A stretch of 64,000 nt of DNA from Patella vulgata (lineage: Eukaryota; Mollusca; Gastropoda; Patellidae), in assembly GCF_932274485.2 (NCBI RefSeq), contig NC_065883.2:65329210-65393209 (forward strand), given 5' to 3'. Below the pieces are notes generated by a model. The model had not been told where the DNA came from, did not search any database, and was given only the letters and a program-made list of their open reading frames with translations. Below are positions 21,572-30,985 of the stretch, piece by piece (the stretch's first letter is position 1; the number at the start of each line of letters is the position of its first letter). Both the position numbers and the translations under genes were made by a program.

Positions 21572-21905
21572 TCCCAAAAAAGACCGAAGTATTACTGTGT
21601 TGACGCTAAATTTAAAACGATATGATTTTTATGACTTCCCTGTAGCTCGTGATTTATAACTTTTACGAAAAGAAGAAAGAAGAACATTCTGAGATTTCAA
21701 ACTTGGTTTTCGCCTGTCAGGTGACATATGCCCAAGGCAAGTATAAACCGCTGCCGTCTGGAAACCATTGAAGGTTATAAGTCGAATATAAAACCATTAT
21801 GTCGGCTTCAGACCTATCTCTTTGCTTAAATTGATTTATGTTCGAGTTTACATCGACTGGTTGTTTCTTCTCCACGTCAACCTTTCTTGTGAACAGAGAC
21901 ACAAA
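21572..21905. other. No recognisable feature
   Basis: No gene or repeat seen. Confidence 0.5.
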
Positions 21906-22190
21906 GGGTTATTCTCTCCTTCTGGAACATTAGGTAAGACGTCATTGTTCACGTGAAATATGAGTGGCGATTGAATCGTGTTCGATCGCTGCGTTTGCTG
22001 CAAGACTATCGGAATTTCCGGCGTTATTCCACCTTGTCAGTGGTGCAGGAACCGAAAAGGTTATTCACTCATTTTGGAACATTGGGTAAGACGTCATTGG
22101 TCACGTGAAATATTAGTGGCGATTTAATCGTCTTCGATCGTTGTGTTTGTTGCACGACTTATTGGTTTTTCCGGCATAATATAGTCGTTC
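21906..22190. repeat. Direct duplication, about 150-bp unit
   Basis: GGTAAGACGTCATTGTTCAC, GTGGCGATTGAATCGTGTTC and GCTGCGTTTGCTGCAAGACT at 21932-22010 recur in diverged form at 22085-22162. Each unit ends in a SINE-B-like piece (TTTCCGGCGTTATTCC / TTTTCCGGCATAATAT), so the duplicated unit includes part of a SINE-B. Confidence 0.8.
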
Positions 22191-22345
22191 GGATGGGACA
22201 AAAACCGAGGTCCTGTGCAAACATTGCCGTGTACGTAAAACATATGGTTCAATTTTATTTCAAAAATTCGCTTGCACGTAGGGATTTATAGTTGTAGGGG
22301 AAGGCAACCGTATATAGAATGTACCTCATTCATATGTTGTAATGT
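22191..22345. mobile_element. SINE-B fragment joined to an antisense SINE-A fragment
   Basis: 22178-22245 is sense SINE-B (TAGTCGTTCGGATGGGACAA ... GTGTACGTAAAACAT). 22246-22310 is antisense SINE-A (GGTTCAATTTTATTTC, TTCGCTTGCACGTAGGGAT). Confidence 0.75.
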
Positions 22346-22350
<5 letters not shown>

Positions 22351-22389
<39 letters not shown>

Positions 22390-22600
22390 TGGTGCTTAAT
22401 GTCCACTCGACACATTTCGGAACTAACACATAGATCGGTTTTATTTCAAAAATTCTCTTGCACGTAGGGGTCTTTCGCAATGGGAGGAAGCCGGAATACC
22501 TGGGAAAAAACCACGAGGTTGGACAGGCGGCCCTACTCTTTGTCACGCACAATGGCAGAACTTGTAATTTCATTCGCACGCGTTAAATCACTAGACCATC
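22351..22600 (-). mobile_element. SINE-A, near full length
   Basis: The (AG)n run 22351-22387 is the antisense (CT)n tail. Then come TAATGTCCACTCGACACA, the core GGAGGAAGCCGGAATACC and a head remnant (CACGCGTTAAATCACTAGAC). Confidence 0.88.
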
Positions 22601-22880
22601 AAACTCTGGAAATAAGATGCCTGTTTCAGACGATCACAAATTCATGCTATGTCAGGTAAGGGTCTTTAGCCGTGGGAAGAAACCGGAAGACCTAGAGAAA
22701 AATCACGAGGTTGGACAGGCGACCCTACTCCTTGTGACGCACAAGCGGGGAATCGAAATCATGCCACTTGACTCAATGGCAGACCTTGTGATTTTGTTCG
22801 CACGCGTTAAACCACTAGACCATCCAATCCTGGAAATAAGATGCCTGTTACAGACGATCACAAATTCAGACTATGTCAGA
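22470..22880. repeat. Tandem duplication that includes most of a SINE-A
   Basis: Core, head and unique flank (GGAAATAAGATGCCTGTTTC, ACAAATTCATGCTATGTCAG) at 22470-22656 recur at 22661-22880. The offset is about 192 bp at the start and 225 bp at the end because of internal indels. The shared non-SINE flank shows it is a genomic duplication, not two insertions. Confidence 0.88.
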
Positions 22881-22958
22881 CACAATATAAACATGTATGT
22901 CAGGTGTCAGTCAATTTGTCTGTCATAACATTTGTCTCTCATACATTATTTGTCATTT

Positions 22959-23304
22959 AGGGAATCACGTGGCTAGCCTGGAGGTCGGGTGTTCGATCCC
23001 TGCATTGGCCGAGAAAGTTCATCCAGATTTTCCGGCGTGGTTTCACCTTGTCAGTGCTGCAGGACGGGGGGCCTGAAAAGGAAAGCTGTCTAGTCGTTCG
23101 GATGGGACGAAAAACCGAGGTCCCTTGTACACGTTGGCGTGCACGTAAAAGATCCCTTGGCAGTTGGAATTCGATATAAGAGTAGGCCGTAGCGCCGCTG
23201 TCCGGGCAAAATTTCCCTCATAACACACTGTATGGCGTATGCCCGTCTTCATTAGCCCAGTTTAGGAGCAGAACAGTAGGACGTTAAACCCCATTTCATT
23301 TCAC
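22959..23304 (+). mobile_element. SINE-B with 11-bp target-site duplication
   Basis: ATTTGTCATTT lies at 22948-22958 and again at 23305-23315. The copy starts within the head (GTGGCTAGCCTGGAGGTCGG) and is otherwise close to the family norm. The perfect duplication indicates a recent retrotransposition. Confidence 0.95.
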
Positions 23305-23315
23305 ATTTGTCATTT

Positions 23316-23621
23316 CTTAGTGTCTTTGATGATATTATTTATTGATACATGCCCTGCACGCAATGTCAGTTACTAGTTCATTGTAGTGCCTGATATAATG
23401 TCAGGGACCGTAACGTTTCCTTGAAGGGATAACCAAGTTTGGGGTATGGCGAACTTGGCATCTCTGCCACTAGTAATGAATTCCTGGCTGATCACGAGCC
23501 ACCGGTAAACAGAACTTCGGAAGGATGTGTAAGGACCAGCCGAGAAGTGGCCATTAACGGTGTTTTGCTAACAATTAACAAGTAATGAAATATAGTCGGT
23601 AACATCCTGGGTGTTGACTAT
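23316..23621. other. No recognised gene; one readable stretch
   Basis: A plus frame at about 23433-23582 (PSLGYGELGISATSNEFLAD ...) is open for about 50 codons, ends in two stops, and leads in frame towards the dispersed repeat that follows. I do not recognise it. Confidence 0.4.
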
Positions 23622-24214
23622 TCAGTGACAACTAAAGATCGTACTTCCAGTCCAGCAGGCAGTACCATGGGCTCACACATTTTCTCTTACGTCAAATATT
23701 GAAACTGAATTTAAAAATTTATTGGAAAAGAACATCTCCATTTGTTATGTTAATTGAGCGATAATATGACGTGATATATTTATCAACCATTTTCAGACAT
23801 TTATAGAACCAATTATCATTTGTTTAACATTTTTACGATAATAAAGATATCACGAAGACGCATAATAGGCAAACATACAAACGAGACACCACAAAAAAAA
23901 GGAACCTACACGTACATAAAGTGTTATGACCCAGCTTCTGGCTCCATCTATACATGTACATGTAATTTATGTAAATACAACGTGCAGCAAAAATATATAA
24001 ATTTAATAAAATATATACATAAACCATTATGAAGACACATAAAAGTCAAAATATATACTCATATTCCATGTAAACTTTATCATTTACTATTAAAAGTAAG
24101 CTCACATCACAGGCAATGTCAATCAAAATATATCTTATTTTACAGAAAATCGAAAATTTCATTCATAAATCTCTCAAACTATAAAAAAATAACCCATAAA
24201 AATATCACATGAAG
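23622..24214 (+). repeat. Dispersed repeat R2, copy 1
   Basis: About 590 bp that match 40553-41160 in reverse orientation: TTCTCTTACGTCAAATA, GGAAAAGAACATCTCCATTT, TTATCAACCATTTTCAGACA, AGTAAGCTCACATCACAGGC. No inverted ends, poly-A tail or target duplication could be assigned. Confidence 0.85.
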
Positions 24215-24279
24215 GTTTATAAGACAGCTTTGGAAATAAATGAAACAAATTAAATGAATTTAACTGCACGAAGAATTGC

Positions 24280-24386
24280 GGCGAATCAATGAGTAAGGCA
24301 ATGGAACGCTGCCCTGTACGTCCCGGGATTGGTTCAATGGTTTTGGTATTGGTCGAGAAAGCTTCTCCGGATTTTCTGACACGAGG
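24280..24386 (+). mobile_element. SINE-B head fragment
   Basis: GAATCAATGAGTAAGGCAAT, a GGTTCAATGG box-B-like segment, and GGTCGAGAAAGCTTCTCCGG match the SINE-B 5' third. Confidence 0.7.
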
Positions 24387-24467
24387 GCAGATTGACCGGT
24401 TTGGCAGCTGGCAACGAACAGCGTCATTCAGAATCACCGGACAAACAAATCGTTGGTATATGTATGT

Positions 24468-24780
24468 AATGAAATGAAACGAAATGGGGTTTAACGTCTT
24501 ACTGTTCTGCTCCGACCTGGGCTAATAAAGATGGGCATACGCCATACAGTGTGCGATGAGAGAAATTTTACGTGCACGCCAATGTGTACACGGGACCTCG
24601 GTTTTTCGTCCCACCCGAAGACTAGACAGCTGTTCTTGTCAGGCCCTCTGTCCTGCATCACTGAAAAGGGAGAACCACGCCGGAAAATCTGGATGAATTT
24701 TCTCGACCAGTGCAGGGATCGAACACCCGACCTCCAGGCTCGCGAGCCAGCGTCTTACCCACTTAGCCACCGTGATCCCC
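24468..24780 (-). mobile_element. SINE-B, full ends, internal deletion
   Basis: Antisense tail (GGGGTTTAACGTCTTACTG) through the head (GAACACCCGACCTCCAGGCT, CTTAGCCACCGTGATCCCC). About 80 bp between ATGAGAGAAATTTTA and CGTGCACGCCAATGTG are missing, joined at an ATTTTA/TTTTA microhomology. Confidence 0.92.
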
Positions 24781-24802
24781 TGTATGTATTTATAACCCTT
24801 AA

Positions 24803-24940
24803 GAGTTGGAATCCAAAATAAGAGTAGTGCCGGTGTCCGGATACAATTTACCTTATATAGCAAATTGCATGGCATATACCCGCCTTATTAGATTGGTTGG
24901 TGCAAAAGAGTATGGAGTTAATAAACCCCATTTATTTATG
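24803..24940 (+). mobile_element. SINE-B 3' fragment
   Basis: AGTTGGAATCCAAAATAAGA, GGTGTCCGGATACAATTTAC and TTAATAAACCCCATTT match the SINE-B 3' half in decayed form. It lies head to head with the antisense copy just upstream. Confidence 0.75.
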
Positions 24941-25085
24941 AACGCGTAACAGTTTAAAAAAAAGAAAAAAAACCCCAACACATTAGTAGTTACAGTATCA
25001 TGTGCTGATTGGTCTGAAAACTGACCGTGATTTATCGCTACGTCATCTTACATAGAAGTAATTTTATATCAACAATAAAACAAAT

Positions 25086-25215
25086 AAGGGTGGATGGCCG
25101 AATGGTTAGAGCGTGCGCGTTGTATTATTAGGTTTGTCATTGAGTCAATTGGTGTGGTTTGGATTCCCCGGTTGTACGTGACAAGGAGTAGGATCACCTG
25201 TCCAATCTCGTGTAC
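25086..25215 (+). mobile_element. SINE-A 5' fragment
   Basis: Head (GGATGGCCGAATGGTTAGAG, TTTGGATTCCCCGGTTGTAC) through CACCTGTCCAATCTCGTG, then broken off before the core. Confidence 0.85.
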
Positions 25216-25227
25216 ACGTAAAATCGC

Positions 25228-26157
25228 AAGGTCTGTCATTAGAGACTTTTGGCAAACTTAAATCCCTGGTCCGTATCGCGTATCCGTATTGATTTTGTGT
25301 GTGACGTCATCAATGCGTGTGTATTTCTCATACGTGATACGACCCACGGATACGGCAGCACGTATCGAACATCTTTCATACGGAAAAGGTCCGTATAACA
25401 TCGTCGTCTTTTTTGCTACTTTTAGACGCTGAAATGTTGTGCCGTAGCGTTTTTATGAATCTATGTGTATCCTAGAACACGAATGTGTATATTTGGTGTG
25501 ATTTTAACCATGGCAAAGACTGGAATTTAATCATTACTTTTGATGAGCTTTTCGCGGAATTTTCATATTTTTCCTGTCTGTCTGCATCCTTGTTGATCTA
25601 CGTGCTAAATTTAGGGCGGTGGGACCTTGCAAATCTGTAAAAGGGGTATAAACTTTTTGAAATCATACATTAGAGAAAACAAAAATTGCTGTCGAGTTGA
25701 AGTCGAAGATTTTTTTTAATAAGATTCGACACCAAATGTTTTTTAAATTTTAAATAACTCAGCGACTGTCGAACGACTTTACTCCTTTCAGGAATTTGTA
25801 GGCTAGTCACTAACTGCCATCATGTTGTAATTGACCTCAGATCAGCTAGCCATACGTACGCGACGCGAAAATTCTGCCAAAACTCTAAAAACTACATTGA
25901 CGCAACGTATCACGTGATGATACGGATACATGATACGGACGGGAAAAATTCCACTTGCCAAAAGTCTCTATTGATTCAAGTGGATCTGTTTCGATTCATT
26001 ACTTGTACGTGACAAGGATTAGGGTCATCTGTCCAACCTTGTGGGTTTTCTCCGGGTCCTCCAGTTTCTTCCCACTGCTAAAGACCCCGACGCGCAAGAG
26101 AATTATTGAACCGTATGTTAGTCTCGAAATTACCTAGTTTGTGTCGAATGGACGTTA

Positions 26158-26203
<46 letters not shown>

Positions 26204-26223
26204 CCTCCCTCTCTCTCTCTCAA
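25228..26223 (+). mobile_element. SINE-A interrupted by a DNA transposon
   Basis: AAGGTCTGTCATT (to 25240) continues after the inserted element as ATTGATTCAAGTGGATCTGT, the core CTTGTGGGTTTTCTCCGGGT, CCTAGTTTGTGTCGAATGGA and a (CT)n tail to 26223. Rejoining the flanks restores the SINE-A order exactly, apart from a 3-bp duplication. Confidence 0.9.
25241..25969. mobile_element. Non-autonomous TIR element, 729 bp, 3-bp TSD
   Basis: The ends are inverted repeats: AGAGACTTTTGGCAAACTT at the left and AGAGACTTTTGGCAAGTGG at the right (reversed). Both lead into GTCCGTATC-(G/A)(C/T)GTATCCGTA subterminal sequence. ATT is duplicated at 25238-25240 and 25970-25972. The inside repeats GATACGGATAC-like words on both strands and holds no long reading frame. 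A 3-bp duplication fits PIF/Harbinger or CACTA-type or similar groups, but neither terminal motif is present, so I leave it unassigned. Confidence 0.92.
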
Positions 26224-26748
26224 ACAAATGGCACGGTTTATTGCTATGATCTCAGTTATTTCATGTTAACCTTAAAAGATCACATGTCGCATGCTTTGTT
26301 TATCATCAGATGGTGGGACAGGATGGGCATTCAAAGCGCGAGATAATGATATAGACATATTTGATATTACAATTAATGCCTTTATTTGCATCAAAGAAAT
26401 TTAATCCCAATGTGATCCTATTAATCCTATTAATAACACAAATTGACGTCATACGGGATGTTGGATTTCACTCTTTAAAAAGCTTCCTGTGTATGTATGC
26501 CTACGTAATTGTGAGACGATGATAGCATTATGCATTGTCAACTGTCAAATTTCCTTAACAGGAACCTGACAAACTCCTCATGCAAAAATTCCTGGATCCG
26601 CCCCTGATGATTTATGGTGCAAGTTGTTAGATCATGCTACTAAATAAAAATCTAACTTATGGGAGCATGGACCAAGAAGCATTAATAAAACTTCTTGGCA
26701 TGGACTCTTAGATTCCGGACAAAGGGATCGTCGCAAGAGGTTAAGCGA
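26224..26748. other. No recognised gene
   Basis: AATTCCTGGATCCGCCCCTG at about 26588 looks like the antisense end of a GGGGCGGATCCAG-type small DNA transposon; its partner end was not found. Confidence 0.4.
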
Positions 26749-26749
26749 A

Positions 26750-27165
26750 TGAAATAAACAGAAAATATGAGTTAACGTCCTACTTGCCTGTACCAAACCA
26801 GGAAAATGAAAAGTGACATCAGCTATCGGGGAAATTTTACCCGGACATCGGTGTTTCCGCATAGTCTTCACCGAATTCCAACCGCAAGGGTTATTTTACG
26901 TTCACCACAACCAGTGCATAGGCGAACCTCGGTTTCCGCCTACTCTTCGTCAAATTTAGACTGTCGCGTTATTTATGACGTGTGCACGCCAATGAGTAAA
27001 CGGGTGAACATCGGTGTTGCGTTCCATCCGAACGACTAGACCCCTTTTCTTACCATGCATTCAGTTAAGGGCCACTGGCAAGAGGAAACCAGACTGGAAA
27101 ATACCAGCCAAAACCGGGATCGAACCTGTAATCTCTTGGTTAATGAGTCAGCGCCATGATGGATG
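26750..27165 (-). mobile_element. SINE-B, old copy with internal duplication
   Basis: Antisense 3' part (GAGTTAACGTCCTACTTGCC), core, then a second core-like segment (TTTCCGCCTACTCTTCGTC, GTGCACGCCAATGAGTAAAC), and the 5' part to GGGATCGAACCTGTAATCTC. The core region is present twice, which makes it about 415 bp. Confidence 0.75.
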
Positions 27166-27331
27166 AAGCACCGATTGTAATTGGAATCCCTGCTATCTCT
27201 TCAATAAGATGTATCATGAGATTAAATCATGTATAGGAAATAATATATTATTGTATTGATTGATTAAAAGTCGTTGTTCTACGTCAACAATCTCAAGGTC
27301 GTATCGTTTTGTTCAGCAGATGTCATGTTAA

Positions 27332-27776
27332 AGATACATTATGTAAGAGCTAAATCTGCCTATTGCAGATCTTTTTTTTTCTTTTTTTTTTTTGGCCTCA
27401 GATGTTATATAAATTATTAAACAGGCATTACGTAAAGTCTAAATCTGCGAATTGCAGGTCTATCTTTGGACCTTAAATTTTAATGTTATATAAATTATTA
27501 ATTAGACAATTAGACCATAATCAACTATCGATGTTCACTAGATTAAAACGGTTCGGTCATTTAATGATTTAATTTAAAAATGGAGAAGCGAAGCTAAGAC
27601 TCGAATGACCAATAAGTTTAATGCACAAATCTTGTCAAAACTACAACCATCGATAATTTCGCTCAAAGTAAAGTAATTTGAATAAAAAAATTTATATATT
27701 CATTTTGCATTATCAATTTTTGAAATATTATAGCGAGAACGGCCAGCTCTTTATCTAAATCTTACACCTTTCCCCT
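27332..27776 (+). mobile_element. TTAA-flanked MITE family X, copy 1
   Basis: The 445-bp element lies between TTAA at 27328-27331 and 27777-27780. The left end is AGATACATTATGTAAGAGC; the right region is GCCAGCTCTTTATCTAAATC then TTAC. The left 85 bp are repeated inside (from about 27420: GGCATTACGTAAAGTCTAAA), so the end has been tandemly duplicated. TTAA duplication recalls piggyBac-type elements, but the termini are not the usual CCC. Confidence 0.85.
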
Positions 27777-27861
27777 TTAAGTAGATATTTATTCACATCT
27801 CAGACCCACAGCCAACTCTCTATACCGTTGGGTGCTCTTGGTTGTAATGCCCTGAAACGCC

Positions 27862-28296
27862 ATGGCCATTTAATAATATAATTTAAAAAGGGATAATCGA
27901 GACTTGTTTATTATGTTTATTATCGTAACAATGGTAGCAATAAAAATCGAAACTACGCTCATTCCTTCGCTCAGAATAGGGTAATGTGGAAGATATTTTC
28001 TATATATTCATTGGGTTTTAACGTCCAACTGGTCTGCAACGACTGTGCTAATAGAGACGGGCATACGCCATAGCGTGTGCTATGAGAAAATAAATTGCCC
28101 GGCCTACTCTTATTCCTTGGGTTTTAACGTCTAACTGTTCTGCACCGACTGTGCTAATGGAAATGGGCATACGCCAAACAGTGTTTGCTATGAGAGAAAA
28201 TTTGCCCGGCCTACTCTAATTTCTAATGTATTTTTAAACTAGTGTAGCAAGATCGGTATTATTATTTTTTTATCTAAATCTTACATAATGCATCTT
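27862..28296 (+). mobile_element. TTAA-flanked MITE family X, copy 2, interrupted
   Basis: The internal part (ATAATCGAGACTTGTTTATT, ATCGTAACAATGGTAGCAAT) and the right end (TTATCTAAATCTTACATAAT, then GCATCT before TTAA at 28297-28300) flank an inserted pair of SINE-B fragments. The left end is missing. Confidence 0.8.
28012..28218 (-). mobile_element. Two tandem SINE-B 3' fragments
   Basis: Two units of about 104 bp (28012-28117 and 28118-28218), each antisense SINE-B from TTGGGTTTTAACGTC(C/T) to GCCCGGCCTACTCT. The same breakpoints in both mean one fragment was duplicated in place. Confidence 0.88.
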
Positions 28297-28300
28297 TAAT

Positions 28301-28575
28301 GACATTGCTTACAAGAAAGAACGGAAGATGGATCGTGTTTTCTATTATACTCAGCTAGAGACTGATTATTCTTAGTTTACTTCCTGATTCCATTCCGTAA
28401 ATGTCACCCCACCAATACGTCGTGGTGTCATTAAAACAATTTTGGTATACTTACATGGAATGTAGGTCATTAAGAATTATAGACATACAAAACATGGGAT
28501 GAACTCGAAAATTAAAATAAATTTTGAGTAATTAAAATCTCTGATCTGATACATATATTCGTGTTAAGATTCGGT
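28301..28575. other. No recognisable feature
   Basis: AT-rich spacer. Confidence 0.5.
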
Positions 28576-28799
28576 CATTACAAGATTGCAACTTTGGGTA
28601 TACTTTTCATTACAAGATTGCAACTTGGGGTATACTTTTCATTACAAGATTGCAACTTGGGGTATACTTTTCATTACAAGATGACATCTTGGGGTATACT
28701 TTTCATAACAAGATTACAACTTGGGATATACTTTTCATTACAAGATGACATCTTGGCGTATACTTTTCATTATAAGATTACAATTTGGGGTGCACTTTT
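28576..28799. repeat. Minisatellite, 32-bp unit, 7 copies
   Basis: The unit is CATTACAAGATTGCAACTTG plus GGGTATACTTTT, from 28576 to 28799. Units 4 and 6 carry AAGATGACATCTTGG in place of AAGATTGCAACTTGG, so a two-unit higher-order pattern is starting. The open frame across it (28561-28812) arises because the unit happens to lack stops, and is not a gene. Confidence 0.96.
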
Positions 28800-28833
28800 C
28801 ATTAAAAGCTGAAGGATTAAATATGCCTCCTTT

Positions 28834-28887
28834 AAAACGAATAATAAAATTTTATGATTAAAACGAATAATAAAATTTTATGATTAA
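28834..28887. repeat. 27-bp tandem duplication
   Basis: AAAACGAATAATAAAATTTT plus ATGATTA occurs twice in a row without mismatch. Confidence 0.95.
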
Positions 28888-29065
28888 ATAAAATCCCTGA
28901 TAAAAAGATTGTTATGCGAGATCGCACAAGTGACAGCCAGAATCATATAAATAAATTACATACGAAACTTACGCTGTCTACAATTAGTTCCGCTTGAGAA
29001 CATACCCGAAGCTAATTGACTGACATGTTAATTCCTAAATCGACGATTTTAGTCGAAAACATTAA

Positions 29066-29417
29066 AGGGACAATAACACTCTTGCTGACTTGACAGCTCC
29101 AGTAAATAAATATTAGCCTTATTCTAAGTATTAGATGTTTAAGTGTCCTACATGTTGTGTAAATTATCCATTACATCCTATTTTACTTGTCCAGAGGGTT
29201 CGAAAATATTTTTAAATCCAAGTCACATTTGAAAAGGTTTACGTTAGGCTTTTCAAATCATTTAGTTGAATTTTTCCAGTTTTTTTAAATAAGGTGTGTT
29301 AAGATGAAATTTGTATCATCAATTAATTGGAATATTGTAAAATAGTACAATTTGTTGAACAGAATAAATATTGGGACATATTATTCAGTTACAACAAGAG
29401 TGGTATTGAGCCTTTAA
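29066..29417 (+). repeat. Dispersed repeat R1, copy 1 (TTAA end)
   Basis: It starts after TTAA (29062-29065) with AGGGACAATAACACTCTTGC. About 350 bp match 52397-52748 in reverse: GTAAATTATCCATTACATCC, AAGGTGTGTTAAGATGAAAT, GGGACATATTATTCAGTTAC. The other terminus is not identified. The second Tc1-like transposon sits 35 bp downstream. Confidence 0.85.
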
Positions 29418-29452
29418 GTATATATTCTGCTTCAATTTAATAAACAGAAATA

Positions 29453-30983
29453 TACTATTCAAAAAAAGTAGGGGATATTTGATTTTTAAGTGTTATTAAA
29501 GTCACCTAATGAAACTGACGAAGAAACAAATGACAAAATGAAATGAAGTTCACATTCATCGATTTATTCCAAATGATCGTTAGACTAAGTAAGGCACAGA
29601 CTGACCATTATAAGGGTAAAATGATACCCGGGGTCAAACAGCAAAGTTACCACAGCATCACAACCAAGTCAGTAACGGGTAAATCCTCCTCTGTTTGCCA
29701 AACAAGCATTGATCCGACGTGGCATACTCCTAATGAGACGTCTAAGGTCATTTTGGTCCAGATTGTCCCAGTCCTGTTGCAACGCAGCAGCAAGTTCTTG
29801 GACATTGGCATGACGTTGTTGACGTTGACGTAACCTCTGTCCAAGCATGTCCCAGACATGCTCGATGGGGGAGAGGTCGGGACTCAGTGCTGGCCAAGGT
29901 AATGTGGTGATGTTCTGTTGTTGGAGGTAACCTGTAACGATCCTGGCCCTGTGACATCTTGCGTTGTCATCCTGGAAGATGAAACGGCGGCCATGACGTC
30001 GTGCGAACGGCACAACATGGACTGCCAAGATGTTGTCCCGGTAGTACTGGCCTGTAACACGCCCTGCAACAACATGTAAAGCCGTTCTTCCAGCAACAGT
30101 GATGACTCCCCACACCATAACAGAACCACCCCCAAATCGATCATGTCTGATGACGTTAACGTCTTGGAAGCGCTCGTTTCGACGACGCCACACCCTCCTA
30201 CGTCTGTCCAAAAAATCAACAGTGAACCTTGACTCATCTGAAAACATCACATTGCTCCAGCGTCGATTATCCCAGTGTTGACGATCCCTACACCAACGAC
30301 GTCTTGCCTGAATGTGATGATCTCTCAAACAAGGGATCACGCGAGGACGTCGGGCGCGAAGGTGACCCCTATGCAGTCGATTCCGAATCGTCTGGCCACT
30401 CACTCTCACACCAGTGTCTGTTTGAAGACGAGCGCTGATCTGATTTGCTGTGATGACACGATTTCTCAAGGCCAAGGTACGGATAAATCGATCCTGGGCT
30501 TGAGTTGTCGCCCTTGGTCGACCTGAGCGTGGTCTGTCCTGTACAGATTGTGTATCACGGTATCTGGACCATAGCCTGCTTATGACAGACTGAGAAACAT
30601 TCATCGTCCGCGCCACAACCGCCTGTGTTGTGCCGATCTGTAGCATGCCAAGGGCACGTAACCTTTCATTTTGGGTAAGCCGACGCATATCAAAATTTGT
30701 TTTCTGGTCACTAAAACAATTAACCTGATGTTTCCACCCTGGAATTCAATGCCACAATGACTGTAACATTCAAAGTCAGAGTCGTGCAAATCTTGGGTTG
30801 GACCCCCATGATGATCCCAAGCATCACCTGCATTCCATGCGGTAGCTATTGGTGCGTTTGGGCGTCACATGTAACTGGAAATGTTTCTTCTGTTAGGTTC
30901 TATAGTGACTTTTTTCGTAGTCATTTGCATATTTTAGTATTATCCCCCCAAAATCAAATATCCCCTACTTTTTATGAATAGTA
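29453..30983 (-). mobile_element. Tc1/mariner-superfamily DNA transposon, copy 2
   Basis: The element is 1531 bp, in reverse orientation to copy 1, with TA duplications at 29451-29452 and 30984-30985 and the same 34-bp inverted repeats (one base differs at the right end: TATTCATAAAAAGTAGG). It carries an uninterrupted transposase gene. With both ends and the gene intact it may be autonomous. Confidence 0.97.
29669..30688 (-). CDS. Tc1-like transposase, intact, 339 aa
   Basis: Cut-and-paste transposase expected to act in the nucleus on its own terminal repeats and insert at TA. From the N-terminus: a helix-turn-helix (about residues 5-50, ALGMLQIGTTQAVVARTMNV), the GRPR-type linker SGRPRATT, a second helix-turn-helix (about 75-110, TGVRVSGQTIRNRLHRGHLR), then the catalytic domain with MFSDESRF (Asp), QDDNARCH (Asp) and SPDLSPIEHVWD (Glu). 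There are 34 residues between the second Asp and the Glu, i.e. DD34E, the usual Tc1 spacing. The length is normal for the family. The start is the first Met of the open frame and matches the copy 1 start. There are no internal stops. Confidence 0.96.
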   Translation of the reverse strand: MRRLTQNERLRALGMLQIGTTQAVVARTMNVSQSVISRLWSRYRDTQSVQDRPRSGRPRATTQAQDRFIRTLALRNRVITANQISARLQTDTGVRVSGQTIRNRLHRGHLRARRPRVIPCLRDHHIQARRRWCRDRQHWDNRRWSNVMFSDESRFTVDFLDRRRRVWRRRNERFQDVNVIRHDRFGGGSVMVWGVITVAGRTALHVVAGRVTGQYYRDNILAVHVVPFARRHGRRFIFQDDNARCHRARIVTGYLQQQNITTLPWPALSPDLSPIEHVWDMLGQRLRQRQQRHANVQELAAALQQDWDNLDQNDLRRLIRSMPRRINACLANRGGFTRY

Positions 30984-30985
30984 TA

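Noticed and set aside
28561-28812. 83-codon open frame
   Set aside because: It lies wholly in the 32-bp minisatellite; the apparent peptide repeats reflect the DNA repeat in rotating frames.
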